A stretch of 7,309 bases of DNA from a bacterium. Lineage in GTDB: Bacteria > UBA10199 > DSSB01. Below, piece by piece: positions 6,730 through 7,309 of this stretch (position 1 is its first letter; each line of letters opens with the position of its first letter). Location: the NCBI GenBank assembly GCA_030426445.1, contig JAUHYS010000104.1, positions 1 through 7,309 of the forward strand. Reading direction: 5' to 3'. The translations under genes and the position numbers were made by a program. The notes below the pieces were generated by a model. It was not told where the DNA came from. It did not search any database and saw only the letters and a program-made list of their open reading frames with translations.

Positions 6730-7233
6730 TTATGAACTTGGGTCGAGATTGTTTAAGACCACTTCGCTTTGTTGCTTGCGATAATTGGTAAGTGCTTCTT
6801 TAATTTTAGGATAATGGTTTCCTAAAATAGCTGCTGCAAATAAGGCGGCATTGATGGCGCCGGCTTGTCCAATTGCAAAGGTTCCCACGGGAATACCCTT
6901 AGGCATTTGCACGATTGAATAAAGCGAATCGACACCTTGAAGTGCTTTGGATTTTATGGGAACACCTAAAATAGGCAATATCGTTTTAGCTGCCAACATA
7001 CCAGGCAGGTGAGCGGCCCCTCCGGCTCCGGCAATGATGACTTCTAAACCCCGCGACTCAGCGCTGCTGGCATAATCAAAAAGCAAATCAGGCGTACGAT
7101 GAGCCGAGACAATTTGGGTTTCGCAAGGTATTTTAAGGCCTTGCAGGGTTTCTACAGCGTGGCGCATGGTTTCCCAATCACTTTTCGAGCCCATGACCAC
7201 CCCGACTAATTTTTTATCTTCCATAGCTTTCAT
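6730..7233 (-). CDS. purE: N5-carboxyaminoimidazole ribonucleotide mutase PurE (class I)
   Basis: Converts N5-CAIR, the unstable product of PurK, to CAIR in de novo purine synthesis; class I PurE is normally a cytosolic octamer. Its 167 residues show all the class I blocks: VVMGSKSD (12-19), SAHRTPD (43-49) with catalytic His45, GAGGAAHLPGMLAA, LGVPIKS, and GIPVGTFAIGQAGAINAALFAA. The start is ambiguous between ATG 7233 (MKAM) and ATG 7224 (MEDKK). Neither has a strong ribosome site, and the second begins closer to the usual family N-terminus. The last ~15 residues (QQSEVVLNNLDPSS) are a polar tail. It is the first gene of a probable purE-purK-ogt operon, with any promoter between 7234 and the window end. 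Confidence 0.97.
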   Translation of the reverse strand: MKAMEDKKLVGVVMGSKSDWETMRHAVETLQGLKIPCETQIVSAHRTPDLLFDYASSAESRGLEVIIAGAGGAAHLPGMLAAKTILPILGVPIKSKALQGVDSLYSIVQMPKGIPVGTFAIGQAGAINAALFAAAILGNHYPKIKEALTNYRKQQSEVVLNNLDPSS

Positions 7234-7254
7234 CTAGTCTTATCAACAACAGAA

Positions 7255-7266
7255 ATCAAGCTTGAT
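7255..7266. promoter_or_regulatory. 12-base perfect palindrome upstream of purE
   Basis: ATCAAGCTTGAT is self-complementary and lies 21 bases before the purE ATG at 7233. On the minus strand a TATAAG (7290-7285) could be a -10 element with its -35 just beyond the window, which would place the palindrome in the leader. It does not match the E. coli PurR box. A regulatory role is only a guess. Confidence 0.2.
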
Positions 7267-7309
7267 CCTGCATCTAAACCTTGACTTATACTTACAGCAT
7301 TTATTAGCT

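Noticed and set aside
7281..7309. TTGACT at 7281 as a plus-strand promoter reading out of the window
   Set aside because: No acceptable -10 hexamer lies 16-18 bases downstream before the window ends, so it cannot be supported.

Overview
The window holds ordinary bacterial housekeeping genes: two cell-division genes, one putative membrane hydrolase and a purine/DNA-repair gene set. GC content is moderate, by eye in the mid-40s percent. The FtsZ tail (DIPTFLRKQ) and general FtsZ and FtsK style suggest a deltaproteobacterium in the old broad sense, for example a Bdellovibrionota or Myxococcota relative. That placement is an impression from protein style, not a database result.

Layout, plus strand first. 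Positions 1-1350 are ftsZ, missing only its first ~20 codons. A short intergenic stretch carries a hairpin plus T-tract that looks like an intrinsic terminator (1399-1436). From 1487 to 3844 lies an FtsK/SpoIIIE-type DNA translocase gene in one continuous frame, except for a single in-frame TAG at 1847-1849. The stop falls inside the N-terminal membrane domain and splits the gene into a 120-residue membrane piece and a piece with the last membrane segment, linker, motor and gamma domain. Without the TAG the protein would be 785 residues, a normal FtsK length. Overlapping the ftsK stop is a 123-base imperfect palindrome with perfect 18-base outer arms (3843-3965). A YdjM-type membrane-bound putative metal-dependent hydrolase follows (4004-5020).

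The minus strand carries purE (7233-6730), purK (6693-5593) and a methylated-DNA--protein-cysteine methyltransferase (5584-5030), tightly packed and probably one operon read towards the division genes. It converges on the hydrolase gene with only 9 bases between the stop codons.

FtsZ forms the division ring, and FtsK couples that ring to clearing and resolving the chromosome terminus. PurK makes N5-CAIR and PurE rearranges it to CAIR in de novo purine synthesis. The alkyltransferase repairs O6-alkylguanine. I see no tRNA, rRNA, CRISPR array, insertion sequence or phage gene, and no convincing new biological system. The items most worth a second look are the amber-interrupted ftsK and the long palindrome after it.
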